Below are positions 33,761-43,157 of a stretch of 64,000 nucleotides of DNA, piece after piece; position 1 is the stretch's first letter; every line of letters begins with the position of its first letter. Location: positions 1,612,001 to 1,676,000 of the forward strand of contig NZ_CP068437.1 of assembly GCF_016757755.1 (NCBI RefSeq), written 5' to 3'. Under the pieces are notes generated by a model that saw only the letters and a program-made list of their open reading frames with translations, made no database searches and had not been told where the DNA came from. A program made the translations under genes and the position numbers. This DNA comes from Shewanella sp. KX20019 (lineage in GTDB: Bacteria > Pseudomonadota > Gammaproteobacteria > Enterobacterales > Shewanellaceae).

Positions 33761-34751
33761 TCTTGATTATCCATGGATGCTTACACTTATTGTCTTACCG
33801 GCCTTCGTGTTCCGAATATTTCCCGCCTACCTGCAGCCTACAGCTTCTATCTATGTGCCCTTTTTTGCTCGATTAGTAGCGGCGACAGGGCAAGCTCCCA
33901 CGTCAGGTAGCCAAGTTAAACAGCGAAAACGTATCCAAGCTATAGCGTTAGTGCTGAGTTGGTTGGCGATCATCATCTGTTTAGCAAGACCTGTCTTGTT
34001 AGGTGAGCCCATCGTTACGCAAAAGACCGGGCGAGATCTGATGATAGCGGTCGATCTTTCTCAATCAATGGAACAGCAAGATTATCAACTGCAAGAGAAA
34101 GGTAAGGTCTCTCGTTTAGTAGCACTTAAATTCTTGCTGAACACTTTTTCAAAGCAGCGTAGCGGCGACAGGCTAGGGCTGATTGTTTTTGGCTCTGGGG
34201 CATATTTACAAGTGCCTTTTACTGAAGACACTCTGCTTTGGCAGACATTATTAGATCAAATGGATACGCAGATGGCAGGCCCTGCTACCGCAATTGGTGA
34301 TGCGATAGGTTTAAGTATTCGTGCTTTTGATGAGTCCAATAGCACGGAGCGAATACTGCTGTTAGTTACAGATGGTAGCGATACGAGTTCTAGATTAGAT
34401 CCTGTAGATGCCGCCAGAATGGCTGCTGCCGATGGGATAGAAATTTTTACCTTAGGTATGGGATCAGTTGATACCGAGGGAGATGATAAAGTCGATTTTA
34501 ATACGCTCAATAAAATTGCCAATATTACTGCCGGCCAGGCATTTGAAGGTAATAGCACTGGCGCTATTGAGCAGGTTTTGCAACAGGTAAATCAAATTGC
34601 ACCGGCACAGTATCAGCAACAACGTTACTTACCTAAGTTGGACCTATATCCTTGGCTTATGGGGCCTATGCTGGTTATCTATCTTTTTGTGTGGCTAGCA
34701 CTAACCATCTCAGCTGCGATGGCAAATAAGGAGCGGGCTGATGTTAAGTAG
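33750..34751 (+). CDS. VWA domain membrane protein, BatA-like
   Basis: A 333-residue aerotolerance-type VWA protein. It starts with TTG at 33750 (SISLDYPWM follows), with AAAGGAG seven bases upstream inside the previous gene; no ATG is close. Membrane helices lie at ~9-27 and ~62-83 and near the C-terminus (~305-325), and between them a VWA domain has an intact MIDAS: DLSQS (Asp102, Ser104, Ser106) plus ATAIGDAIG and LLVTDGSDTSS. It should be anchored with the VWA domain facing the periplasm or cytoplasm depending on topology. BatA in Bacteroides affects oxygen tolerance; in proteobacteria the role is unclear. Confidence 0.88.
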   Translation: MSISLDYPWMLTLIVLPAFVFRIFPAYLQPTASIYVPFFARLVAATGQAPTSGSQVKQRKRIQAIALVLSWLAIIICLARPVLLGEPIVTQKTGRDLMIAVDLSQSMEQQDYQLQEKGKVSRLVALKFLLNTFSKQRSGDRLGLIVFGSGAYLQVPFTEDTLLWQTLLDQMDTQMAGPATAIGDAIGLSIRAFDESNSTERILLLVTDGSDTSSRLDPVDAARMAAADGIEIFTLGMGSVDTEGDDKVDFNTLNKIANITAGQAFEGNSTGAIEQVLQQVNQIAPAQYQQQRYLPKLDLYPWLMGPMLVIYLFVWLALTISAAMANKERADVK

Positions 34752-36318
34752 TTTTGCATTTGCTGAGCCACTTTGGTTGTGGCTATTCCTGCCTATAGGT
34801 TTACTAATGTATGGCCTTTGGCGCAATCGAAAAACGGCGCAGCAACAGGCTGGAGAAGGGGTCATAGCAAACCACTTAGCAAAAGTATTCTCAATGCAGA
34901 ATAGTGAAAGATCCACTAAAGCACCTATAGGGCTAACGTTGCTCACGGCAAGCTTGATCATCATTGCATTGGCCGGACCAAGCTGGCTAAAACCCAGTGA
35001 CGATGACATTAAAGCGCCGTTGATTATTGCGGTAGATCTGTCGCAATCGATGTTAAACAGTGAAGGTAGTATAAGCCATCTAGAGCGAGCAAAATTACTG
35101 ACGTCGCAACTATTAAATCGCGGCAGTTCGAGGCCTATGGCATTGGTAGCATTTGCAGGCAGCAGTCACCAAGTATTACCACCATCAGATCAGTTTGAGT
35201 TGCTAACCTTATATTTGGGCTATATGTCGCCGCAAATCATGCCCGTTGACGGTGATGATATTGATAGTTTGATCGGTGTTATTACAGCGATCCCCGATGC
35301 AAAGAAGTTTGGTTTTGACTTACTTATTTTATCGGATGGTTTTGAGGTCCAAGGTCGAGCATTGGCTAAGTTCACAGATGCACAAGATGCACGAGTGCTA
35401 TTTGCCTCACTGACGGCATCAGCCGAGTCTGCAGCAGCCGAGCTTGGCTTTACGGTTATCAAAGCTGATAGCCTGTTGTCTGGCGGTGATAGCTGGCTTA
35501 AGCAAATAACAAAGCTTGAGCAGGACATTATCGGCAAATCGAGTCAGATGGTTAATCAAGGATATTGGATACTTTACCCGGCAGCACTGCTATTACTACT
35601 GTTTTTTCGCCGAGGCTTTAGTCTCTATTGGGCTACTTCTATCGTGCTATGTGTCAGTTTGATACCTGCGCCAGCGCACGCGCAATGGCTCGACTGGTTC
35701 TTTAGTGCCGATCAGCAAGGGCAGTACTATTACGACAAGGGAGATTATCAAGAAGCTGCATTACGCTTTAAAGACCCTAGCTGGAAGGCTCGTGCTTATT
35801 ATCAAGCAAAAGAGTACAGCAAAGCGGCTAAGTTATATCGGCAGCAGGACGATTTGCAGAGCCTTTTTAATCTAGCAATGAGCTACACTCGTGGACGTAA
35901 CTACAGTAAAGCAAAGATGCTATATCAATTGTTACTCGAGATAGACTCAGATTTCCCTGGTGCTAGAAAGAATCTACAAATAGTGACTCAGCTTATAAAA
36001 GAGATAAAGCAGCTTGGAGAGAGCCAACAAGAGGAAAACCCGCCGGAGTCGATTAGCCCCGACGATATGACAGACATGAATCTTGGCGCTGATAAACCGC
36101 AAGTGGGAAGAATACAAGTTGAGCTACAGCAGTTATCAGTTGAGGAGTTATTAAATAGTGAAACCAAAAAAGAGCAGTGGTTAAGGGATATCAGTAAAGA
36201 TCCACAGCAGTTTTTAGCTGCAAATTTCCAAGTTCAGTACAACATGTCTCAACAAGAATCTAGCTCATTAGCGCCCAAGGCGGGCAGCAACAATGCTAAG
36301 GAGGAGAGGAATGATTAG
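34741..36318 (+). CDS. VWA and TPR domain protein, BatB/BatC-like fusion
   Basis: A 525-residue protein that joins a BatB-like N-terminal half (helices ~10-27 and ~62-79, VWA domain with MIDAS DLSQS at 99-103, helix ~282-300) to a BatC-like half with tetratricopeptide repeats (~325-425, YYDKGDYQEAALRFKDPSWK, KLYRQQDDLQSLFNLAMSY) and a low-complexity tail. The fusion of the two Bat modules is found in other gammaproteobacteria. It overlaps batA-like by 11 bp and the following gene by 8 bp, so the operon is strongly coupled. Confidence 0.88.
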   Translation: MLSSFAFAEPLWLWLFLPIGLLMYGLWRNRKTAQQQAGEGVIANHLAKVFSMQNSERSTKAPIGLTLLTASLIIIALAGPSWLKPSDDDIKAPLIIAVDLSQSMLNSEGSISHLERAKLLTSQLLNRGSSRPMALVAFAGSSHQVLPPSDQFELLTLYLGYMSPQIMPVDGDDIDSLIGVITAIPDAKKFGFDLLILSDGFEVQGRALAKFTDAQDARVLFASLTASAESAAAELGFTVIKADSLLSGGDSWLKQITKLEQDIIGKSSQMVNQGYWILYPAALLLLLFFRRGFSLYWATSIVLCVSLIPAPAHAQWLDWFFSADQQGQYYYDKGDYQEAALRFKDPSWKARAYYQAKEYSKAAKLYRQQDDLQSLFNLAMSYTRGRNYSKAKMLYQLLLEIDSDFPGARKNLQIVTQLIKEIKQLGESQQEENPPESISPDDMTDMNLGADKPQVGRIQVELQQLSVEELLNSETKKEQWLRDISKDPQQFLAANFQVQYNMSQQESSSLAPKAGSNNAKEERND

Positions 36319-37564
36319 CAAGTCTGGCCATTTTACCCTTCATTTAGCACTGCAGTATAAGTGTGTGGCACTGTGTCTCTTTGGTATGATTTGTATCAGC
36401 AGTAGTGCGATATCCGCTGATATTGCTGCGATTAATACTGTAAAAACAGTAACGCCATCGAGCCAAATATTGACTCAAGTGTCTAACGTTCACCCTGTTG
36501 TCGGTGAGCAAGTTGTGTTGCGATTTGAACTGCTCGTTAACGGTTTTTTTAACGGCGGCACTGAGTTTGATTTACCTTCGATGTCCAGTGCTCGATTGTC
36601 TCAAGCATCTTCATTTGCCATTAACGGCAGCAGAACAAGCGCAGGGCAAGCGCTCTCCTCTCAGATCTGGGAGTTGTATCTTTACCCTGAACATAAAGGT
36701 GTTATTGAAGTACCGAGCCTTAGATTTAAAATCAAATACATGGATAGCAGCAGTGGAGAGTCTAAGACTGCAACCTTGATGTCGGACGCGATTGCTCTTT
36801 ACGCGTATATTCCTGCCAGTCTTAAAAATGCAGAACAATATATCGTTTCAGAATCGGTATTGATTGAGGACCAGTGGTCGGTATCGCAGCCTAGTTACAA
36901 TGTTGGTGATGTGATTAAGCGTAGAATCAAGATCTCTGTTGCTAACCTTCCTGCAATGAATATCCCCCGAATTTTAATTACCTCAGCTGATGGCGTTAAT
37001 GTGACTGCGCTTGAAGCTAAACTGACTGACAACAATAACCGTGGAGAAAACAGCGCAATATTGAGTCAAGAACTTCACTATATTGTCGAAGACGGCGGTA
37101 GATTTATCGTTGGAGGAGAAGAGATTATGTGGTGGGAACCTGACTTTGGTTTGCATCGATTAAACTTCGCTGAAATTGAACTCAACGTAGCCGGGAGCAG
37201 TACGGGTCGTGAATGGGTGTTGTTTGCTCTTGTCACATCTACAGCCACTTTATTGATTTTGCCTGGATTAAAAAGATTAGTACTGCCAATACGCGTTAAA
37301 TTGACCAAAGCACTGTTAGCCGGAAATTGGCGAGAATTTATCAATCTATTGTATCTACGTGGTGACAAGTTATCTGCCCCCGCAATAATAAAACCTTCGT
37401 TACCGTTGCCAGCTTCAGTAGAAGAACATAAAAAACACCAGCTTATATCAGAGTTATTTAGAGCATGCTTTAACTCTGTAGCTGAAAACAATAGCAATCC
37501 ATTCAAGCCTAAAGAGGGAGAGAAGCTTTCCATCATAGAAGCGCTTAGATATTTAATAAAATAA
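36311..37564 (+). CDS. BatD-like membrane protein
   Basis: A 417-residue protein from the ATG at 36311 with AGGAGG just upstream (the ATG at 36293 is before the ribosome-binding site). It has a signal sequence (~15-37, ending SSSAISA), an extended beta-rich periplasmic part with VSNVHPVVGEQVVLRFELLV, and a membrane helix near 297-314, then a basic cytoplasmic tail. This matches BatD (the oxygen-tolerance family) in order and position, although sequence conservation is low. Last gene of the Bat-type operon; no clear terminator was found after it. Confidence 0.82.
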   Translation: MISKSGHFTLHLALQYKCVALCLFGMICISSSAISADIAAINTVKTVTPSSQILTQVSNVHPVVGEQVVLRFELLVNGFFNGGTEFDLPSMSSARLSQASSFAINGSRTSAGQALSSQIWELYLYPEHKGVIEVPSLRFKIKYMDSSSGESKTATLMSDAIALYAYIPASLKNAEQYIVSESVLIEDQWSVSQPSYNVGDVIKRRIKISVANLPAMNIPRILITSADGVNVTALEAKLTDNNNRGENSAILSQELHYIVEDGGRFIVGGEEIMWWEPDFGLHRLNFAEIELNVAGSSTGREWVLFALVTSTATLLILPGLKRLVLPIRVKLTKALLAGNWREFINLLYLRGDKLSAPAIIKPSLPLPASVEEHKKHQLISELFRACFNSVAENNSNPFKPKEGEKLSIIEALRYLIK

Positions 37565-38051
37565 TGTGCTCGTTGATCACTCATTTAAATGACACTGCTT
37601 AGCTTAGTCGGTGACTGCATAAAATTTCATCTGCGCCGTTTTATTGAGTCTCTGTTCTCATAGCTGAAATCATTATCCTTCAATTCAACATTCAGATTAT
37701 AAATATTTAGCCTGTTTCGTGATAAGGCTAATGAATCATCATTTATTGTGCTTATAAATTGAAGAATTATCATTGGTGGCGTGATATTTACATCCTTTTT
37801 GGTATGACCAATTTACAAAGGGCTCGCTATTTTGTTATAGATTGGTTATTGTTTTTGATTGCTAAACGCGTCATTGAGCTATTTATTATTCGATCGAAGT
37901 CGCAAAAAATGCATAACTTGCGATCTAGTAGTGAATAAATATCCATTTCACGTTACTTTAGTTGCGTGGTTGTTAACTGGGTGACTGAGGTGCGGGCAAC
38001 TTGGTTACAGCGATTTTTTCTAAGTAAATTCAGGGCTGGTGAGAGGAAGAG
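37565..38051. other. Noncoding stretch upstream of oadG
   Basis: About 490 bp, AT-rich, without a credible gene on either strand. It should hold the promoter of oadGAB. I could not identify a convincing CRP or Fnr site. Confidence 0.4.
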
Positions 38052-38297
38052 ATGGAAACAATATCAGAGCAGTTAACCGATGCGCTGGGGATCATGATAC
38101 TCGGCATGTCTTTGGTGTTTGTGTTTTTAGGAACATTGATTTTGGCAATGAAGCTCGTTGCCAAAAAATATGCGCCAGTACCCCAAGAGAAAGCAGCCGA
38201 TAAACCTCGCCAACCGGCAGTAAGTAAACCCGCAGTGAGCCCTTTAATGGCAGCCGTTATCGCCTCTGCAATTCATCAACACCGTCAAAAAGCATAA
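38052..38297 (+). CDS. oadG: Oxaloacetate decarboxylase gamma subunit
   Basis: OadG is the small membrane subunit that links OadA to OadB. The 81 residues have one N-terminal membrane helix (ALGIMILGMSLVFVFLGTLILA, ~11-32), a proline/lysine-rich linker (KKYAPVPQEKAADKPRQP), and the C-terminal AAVIASAIHQHR typical of the family. GAGAGGAAGAG lies right before the ATG. The oadA start is 17 bp on. Confidence 0.93.
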   Translation: METISEQLTDALGIMILGMSLVFVFLGTLILAMKLVAKKYAPVPQEKAADKPRQPAVSKPAVSPLMAAVIASAIHQHRQKA

Positions 38298-38314
38298 TAA
38301 GTAGGGAGTTTACC

Positions 38315-40123
38315 ATGAGCAAGCCACTGGCTTTAACCGATGTCGTCTTAAGAGATGCTCACCAATCCATTCTCGCTACTCGGTTGCGTACCGAAGATAT
38401 GTTACCCATCGCACCATTGCTCGATAAAGTTGGCTTTTGGTCGCTTGAATCATGGGGTGGCGCTACGTTCGATTCTTGCATTCGTTATCTTGGTGAAGAT
38501 CCATGGGAACGTATTAGAGAGCTTAAAAAAGCCATGCCTAATACGCCTCAACAAATGCTGCTTAGAGGACAAAACCTTTTAGGCTACCGCCACTACGCTG
38601 ATGATTTAGTTAACCGTTTTGTTGAACGTGCTCACACTAACGGTGTAGATGTATTCCGTATTTTCGATGCCATGAATGATGTGCGTAACCTTGAAACTGC
38701 GGTTAAGTCAGTCGTTGAGGTTGGCGCTCATGCCCAGGGGACTATCTCTTACACCACTAGCCCTGTGCACACGACGGACACCTGGATTGACATGGCTAAG
38801 CGCCTTGAAGATATGGGCTGTCACTCCTTGTGTATTAAAGATATGGCAGGGTTACTAAAACCATTCGATGCCTTTGACATGATTAGCCAAATCAAATCTC
38901 AAACAGATTTGACGGTTTCGCTACATTGCCATGCAACAACAGGCCTAAGCAGCGCCACATACCTAAAAGCGATTGAAGCGGGCATAGATGTCCTTGATAC
39001 CGCCATTTCATCGATGAGCCAGACATACGGCCATAGCGCGACGGAAACGCTTGTTGCAATGGTTGAGGATACTGACAGGGCAACCGGTTATGATATGGCG
39101 TTATTGGAAGAGATAGCCGCTTACTTTAGAGTTGTACGCAAAAAATATGCAGCATTCGAAGGTGAGCTTAAGGGGATTGATTCACGCATTCTTCGCGCCC
39201 AAGTTCCTGGCGGTATGCTAACCAACATGGAAAGTCAGCTTAAAGAGCAGGGTGCCGCTGACAAATTGGATTTAGTGCTAGAAGAGATCCCGCGTGTTCG
39301 TGAAGACTTAGGTTTTCTACCTTTAGTTACACCAACTTCTCAAATTGTAGGCACCCAGTCGGTGATTAACATACTGACCGGAGAGCGTTATAAATCGCTT
39401 ACTAAAGAGACTGAAGGCGTACTTAAGGGAGAGTATGGTGCAACCCCAGCCCCGGTGAATAGTGAATTACAGCGACGCGTTTTAGCGGGAGCCGAAGCAA
39501 TCACTTGTCGTCCAGCAGACCTGCTTGAAGCTGAGCTAGACCGATTACGTTTAGAGTTAGCTGAAAAAGCCAACGCTGAGGCGATTAGCTTATCAACAGA
39601 GGTCGATGATGACGTATTAACCTACGCATTGTTCCCGCAAATTGGTCTTAAGTTTCTTAAGAACCGCAATAATCCTGACGCGTTTGAACCTAAGCCTGAA
39701 GTGGCTGCAAAAGCGCTTGAGCAAGCTAACAAAGCGGAGGCGGCAGCAGTAAGTAAGCAAGGGCCGGAAACTTATACTGTCACAGTGCAAGGACAGCGCT
39801 TTGTTGTTGAAGTGGCCGAAGGTGGTGACATTAGTGACATTACGCCAGCTGAAAATGTGGTTCCTTTTGCAGCCCCTACTGCAATTGCTGCGGTTGATAC
39901 CTCGGTCGTTAAGCTAGAACAAAATGCACCGCTCTCAGGTAATATTTTTAAAGTGCATGTTTCTGCGGGTGACACAGTAAAAGAGGGCGATGTCGTTATT
40001 ATTTTAGAAGCGATGAAGATGGAAACCGAAGTCAGGGCCGAGGCAGATGGAGTGATCTCTCAGGTTTGGGTTAAAGAGGGTGATTCGGTATCAGTTGGTA
40101 GTCAACTGTTAGCCTTAGCTTAG
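38315..40123 (+). CDS. oadA: Oxaloacetate decarboxylase alpha subunit (biotin enzyme)
   Basis: OadA transfers CO2 from oxaloacetate to biotin, leaving pyruvate. The 602 residues begin with a carboxyltransferase TIM barrel (DVVLRDAHQSILATRLRTED, metal ligands in SLHCHATTG), followed by the conserved PYC-OADA region (~300-450), a linker, and a biotinyl domain ending with EAMKMETEV, Lys568 being the biotin site. With OadG and OadB it forms a Na+ pump used in citrate or malate/oxaloacetate metabolism and in sodium export. Translationally close to its neighbours (9 bp to oadB). Confidence 0.97.
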   Translation: MSKPLALTDVVLRDAHQSILATRLRTEDMLPIAPLLDKVGFWSLESWGGATFDSCIRYLGEDPWERIRELKKAMPNTPQQMLLRGQNLLGYRHYADDLVNRFVERAHTNGVDVFRIFDAMNDVRNLETAVKSVVEVGAHAQGTISYTTSPVHTTDTWIDMAKRLEDMGCHSLCIKDMAGLLKPFDAFDMISQIKSQTDLTVSLHCHATTGLSSATYLKAIEAGIDVLDTAISSMSQTYGHSATETLVAMVEDTDRATGYDMALLEEIAAYFRVVRKKYAAFEGELKGIDSRILRAQVPGGMLTNMESQLKEQGAADKLDLVLEEIPRVREDLGFLPLVTPTSQIVGTQSVINILTGERYKSLTKETEGVLKGEYGATPAPVNSELQRRVLAGAEAITCRPADLLEAELDRLRLELAEKANAEAISLSTEVDDDVLTYALFPQIGLKFLKNRNNPDAFEPKPEVAAKALEQANKAEAAAVSKQGPETYTVTVQGQRFVVEVAEGGDISDITPAENVVPFAAPTAIAAVDTSVVKLEQNAPLSGNIFKVHVSAGDTVKEGDVVIILEAMKMETEVRAEADGVISQVWVKEGDSVSVGSQLLALA

Positions 40124-40131
40124 GAGTCGTC

Positions 40132-41262
40132 ATGGAAGGATTAATTGCCTTTTGGTCTGAGTCCGGCATTGCCAATTTTACTCCAGGCCAACTGTTAATG
40201 ATGGGTGTTGGTTGCCTATTACTGTTTCTGGCTATCGCAAAAGGTTTTGAGCCGTTGTTACTCTTACCCATAGGGTTTGGCGCTATTTTAGCTAACATTC
40301 CTAATGGTGGATTTACCGATGAAGGCGGTTTGCTCTACTTTGCTTATCATGTGGGTATTGAAACGGGGATCTTCCCACTGCTGATCTTTATGGGGGTGGG
40401 GGCATTAACTGATTTTGGAGCATTGATAGCTAACCCTAAAATGTTACTGCTTGGCGCGGCAGCGCAGTTTGGTATTTTTGCCACCTTGCTAGGGGCGATA
40501 GGCTTAAACCTAGTGCCAGGGTTTGAATTTTCAATGCAAGACGCCGCCGCAATTGCGATTATTGGGGGAGCGGACGGGCCTACAGCTATCTTCTTAGCCT
40601 CCAAACTGGCTCCTGATCTGCTTGGTGCTATTGCGGTTGCTGCATACTCCTATATGGCGTTAGTGCCGCTTATTCAACCGCCGATTATGAGGCTACTAAC
40701 AACAGAGTCTGAGCGTAAGATCAAGATGGAACAGCTGCGTGAAGTGAGTAAGAAGGAAAAAATAATCTTCCCGCTCATGGTGTTGGGGTTAACCATTTTA
40801 TTCCTTCCAGCTGCAACACCATTGGTCGGCATGTTTTGTTTAGGTAACTTAATGCGCGAGTCAGGTGTGGTAGATAGATTATCTAACACTGCGCAAAATG
40901 AGCTGATAAATATAGTCACCATTTTTCTAGGACTCGCAGTGGGCTCTAAATTATCTGCCGATCAGTTTCTGCAAATTGAAACTTTAGGCATTTTGGTGCT
41001 CGGTGCAGTTGCGTTTGGTATTGGTACAGCGACGGGCGTGTTAATGGCTAAGCTAATGAGCAAGCTGTCAGGTGGTAAGATTAATCCACTGTTAGGGGCT
41101 GCGGGTGTATCAGCAGTGCCTATGGCGGCGCGAGTGGTTAATAAAGTCGGTCTTGAAGCGAATAATCAGAACTTCTTGTTGATGCATGCTATGGGCCCCA
41201 ATGTGGCTGGCGTGTTAGGCAGTGCGGTTGCCGCAGGTGTACTACTTGCCGTGCTTGGCTAA
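40132..41262 (+). CDS. oadB: Oxaloacetate decarboxylase beta subunit (Na+ pump)
   Basis: OadB decarboxylates carboxybiotin and uses the energy to export Na+. The 376-residue, highly hydrophobic protein has about nine membrane segments and the conserved GGADGPTAIF motif with the Asp that binds Na+, plus GNLMRESGVVDRL and a C-terminal AAGVSAVPMAARVVNKVG. A terminator follows, closing oadGAB. Confidence 0.96.
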   Translation: MEGLIAFWSESGIANFTPGQLLMMGVGCLLLFLAIAKGFEPLLLLPIGFGAILANIPNGGFTDEGGLLYFAYHVGIETGIFPLLIFMGVGALTDFGALIANPKMLLLGAAAQFGIFATLLGAIGLNLVPGFEFSMQDAAAIAIIGGADGPTAIFLASKLAPDLLGAIAVAAYSYMALVPLIQPPIMRLLTTESERKIKMEQLREVSKKEKIIFPLMVLGLTILFLPAATPLVGMFCLGNLMRESGVVDRLSNTAQNELINIVTIFLGLAVGSKLSADQFLQIETLGILVLGAVAFGIGTATGVLMAKLMSKLSGGKINPLLGAAGVSAVPMAARVVNKVGLEANNQNFLLMHAMGPNVAGVLGSAVAAGVLLAVLG

Positions 41263-41302
41263 CGATTTATGTAAAATAGCGAATAATTTAATTAATTAAA
41301 TC

Positions 41303-41336
41303 AATCCTATACTTTTTGAGTATGGGATTTTTTTTA
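41303..41336 (+). terminator. Rho-independent terminator after oadB
   Basis: AATCCTATACT / AGTATGGGATT arms (one T:G pair) followed by TTTTTTTTA; 40 bp past oadB. Confidence 0.85.
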
Positions 41337-41434
41337 TCTCAAGCAAATTAAATTGTGCAGTTGGCTATACTAAGGATCACTTAACCACAAATCACTAAGC
41401 CCCTGCAGTATCTTTCGCAATGGAGTGCGAATAT

Positions 41435-43147
41435 ATGAATAATCACTTCAATAGTATTATTCGCTCACTACAAATGGAATTAAAGTATGTAGCGATATTT
41501 AGTATCTTTGTCAATTTGTTGATGTTGGCATTACCCATTTATAGTTTGCAATTGTTTGGTCGTGTCATCGCAAGTTCCAGTTACCACACGCTTTTGAATC
41601 TAACCCTTATCGTTGTATTTCTTCTAGTCGTTCAGGCCTCTTTAGACTTTGTTCGAAATAAATTATTACAGCAAACTGGTCTCAAACTTGAAATGAAGTT
41701 GAGCTCACTCTTAGTGCATGAAGCGATTAAAGAATCAGCGCGGCAAGGAGTTATCAGTAAGCAAAGTTTGCTCGATGTTCGTGAAGTCAGAACCGTACTG
41801 CTTACCCCATCAACCACGGCAATATTTGATGCTCCATGGGTGATTATCTTTCTAATTGTGCTATTTGGCTTGCATCCACTACTGGGTATAACTGCAACAT
41901 TAGGTGCAGTTGTGCTGTCGTTACTAGCCTTTGGTGTTAAAGCCGCCGCTAAGCCGCCACAAGATGCGGCGTCTAAAGCTGTTATTAAAAGTGGTATGCA
42001 GATCAATGATATTTTAAGACATGCAAGCTCATTACAAGCGATGGGGATGGCCGGTGATGTCGCGAGACATTGGCAAAAAGGCCATCAACAGTTACTGGGC
42101 TTGCAGTGGAGTGTGGCGGACAAAGTTAGCATGATGCTGGTATTGACTCGATTGACACGCACCTTACTGCAAGTTGCCATTATTGGTATCGGTGTTGGGC
42201 TTGTTTTGACGCAGCAACTGGGTACTGGTGAGATCATCGCTGCATCGATTATTCTCGGCCGCGCAATGGCACCCATAGAACAGGCTGTTGGCTGCTGGAA
42301 AAACTGGGAGTCTAGCTGGCAAGCATACCAACGCTTAAAAGTGGCGTTAAAGAGAGCGCCAGAGGAGAAAAAGACCTCTCTACCTGCACCCAAGGGGGAG
42401 TATTTACTTGAACGAGTAAGCTTTGCGGTAGACCGTCAGAACAAACCGATATTGACCAACATTAATTTTAGGCTGCAAGCAGGATTATCACTGGCCATTA
42501 TCGGGCCAAGTGGCTCAGGTAAATCGACTTTAGCCAAACTTCTAATGGGAATTGTTGCGCCGACAAGCGGCAAGGTAAAGCTTGATGGAGCATGTCTAAA
42601 CCAGTGGAATGGCGATGATCTCGGTCGTTATATTGGTTTCGTATCACAAGATGTAGAGTTACTTTCAGGCACTGTAGCCCAAAATATTTGCCGCTTCAGC
42701 GATGCGGAGCCTAAAGATATTGTTGCAGCTGCACACCTTGCCTGTGTACATGAACTCATTATCGCTCTGCCTCAAGGTTATGAGACGCAGCTTGGAGAGG
42801 CCGCTAGCCAAATAAGTGGTGGGCAAAAGCAACGGCTTGCGCTTGCTAGAGCCTTGTTTAGTAAACCTAAAGTACTCATTCTCGATGAACCCAATTCTAA
42901 CCTCGATCCTGAAGGCGAAGTCGCGTTAGCGATAGTGCTCCAGCACTGTAAGGAGCAAGGGATCACCGTCATTATGATCAGCCATAGAGCCGGTTTTTTA
43001 CGGCAAATGGACTGGGTTGTTTGTCTGCGTGATGGCTATATCGAAAAGGCAGGGCCTAAAGAAAAATTTATCTCAGATATACATGAGATAAGTGAGCGCA
43101 CTGAAAACGCGGTGCAATCAATAGATAAACCTGCGGCAAATCAGTAA
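41435..43147 (+). CDS. Type I secretion ABC transporter (PrtD/LapB-type)
   Basis: Inner-membrane ATPase/permease of a type I secretion system. I start at the ATG at 41435 (MNNHFNSIIRSLQ), with GGAG nine bases upstream; the ATG at 41420 overlaps that site. The 570 residues lack the peptidase or peptidase-like N-terminal domain, as in PrtD-type exporters. Six membrane segments (~20-300) precede the nucleotide-binding domain: Walker A GPSGSGKST at 357-365, signature ISGGQKQRL at ~460, Walker B KVLILDEPNSNLD, and H-loop ISHRAG. It is 10 bp from the adaptor gene and 1.4 kb from the RTX gene it presumably exports. Confidence 0.94.
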   Translation: MNNHFNSIIRSLQMELKYVAIFSIFVNLLMLALPIYSLQLFGRVIASSSYHTLLNLTLIVVFLLVVQASLDFVRNKLLQQTGLKLEMKLSSLLVHEAIKESARQGVISKQSLLDVREVRTVLLTPSTTAIFDAPWVIIFLIVLFGLHPLLGITATLGAVVLSLLAFGVKAAAKPPQDAASKAVIKSGMQINDILRHASSLQAMGMAGDVARHWQKGHQQLLGLQWSVADKVSMMLVLTRLTRTLLQVAIIGIGVGLVLTQQLGTGEIIAASIILGRAMAPIEQAVGCWKNWESSWQAYQRLKVALKRAPEEKKTSLPAPKGEYLLERVSFAVDRQNKPILTNINFRLQAGLSLAIIGPSGSGKSTLAKLLMGIVAPTSGKVKLDGACLNQWNGDDLGRYIGFVSQDVELLSGTVAQNICRFSDAEPKDIVAAAHLACVHELIIALPQGYETQLGEAASQISGGQKQRLALARALFSKPKVLILDEPNSNLDPEGEVALAIVLQHCKEQGITVIMISHRAGFLRQMDWVVCLRDGYIEKAGPKEKFISDIHEISERTENAVQSIDKPAANQ

Positions 43148-43157
43148 GGAAAAGATC

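Noticed and set aside
37078..37584. Reverse open frame of 168 codons across the end of the BatD-like gene
   Set aside because: The forward frame has an ideal ribosome-binding site, a signal sequence and operon context; the reverse frame has none of these.
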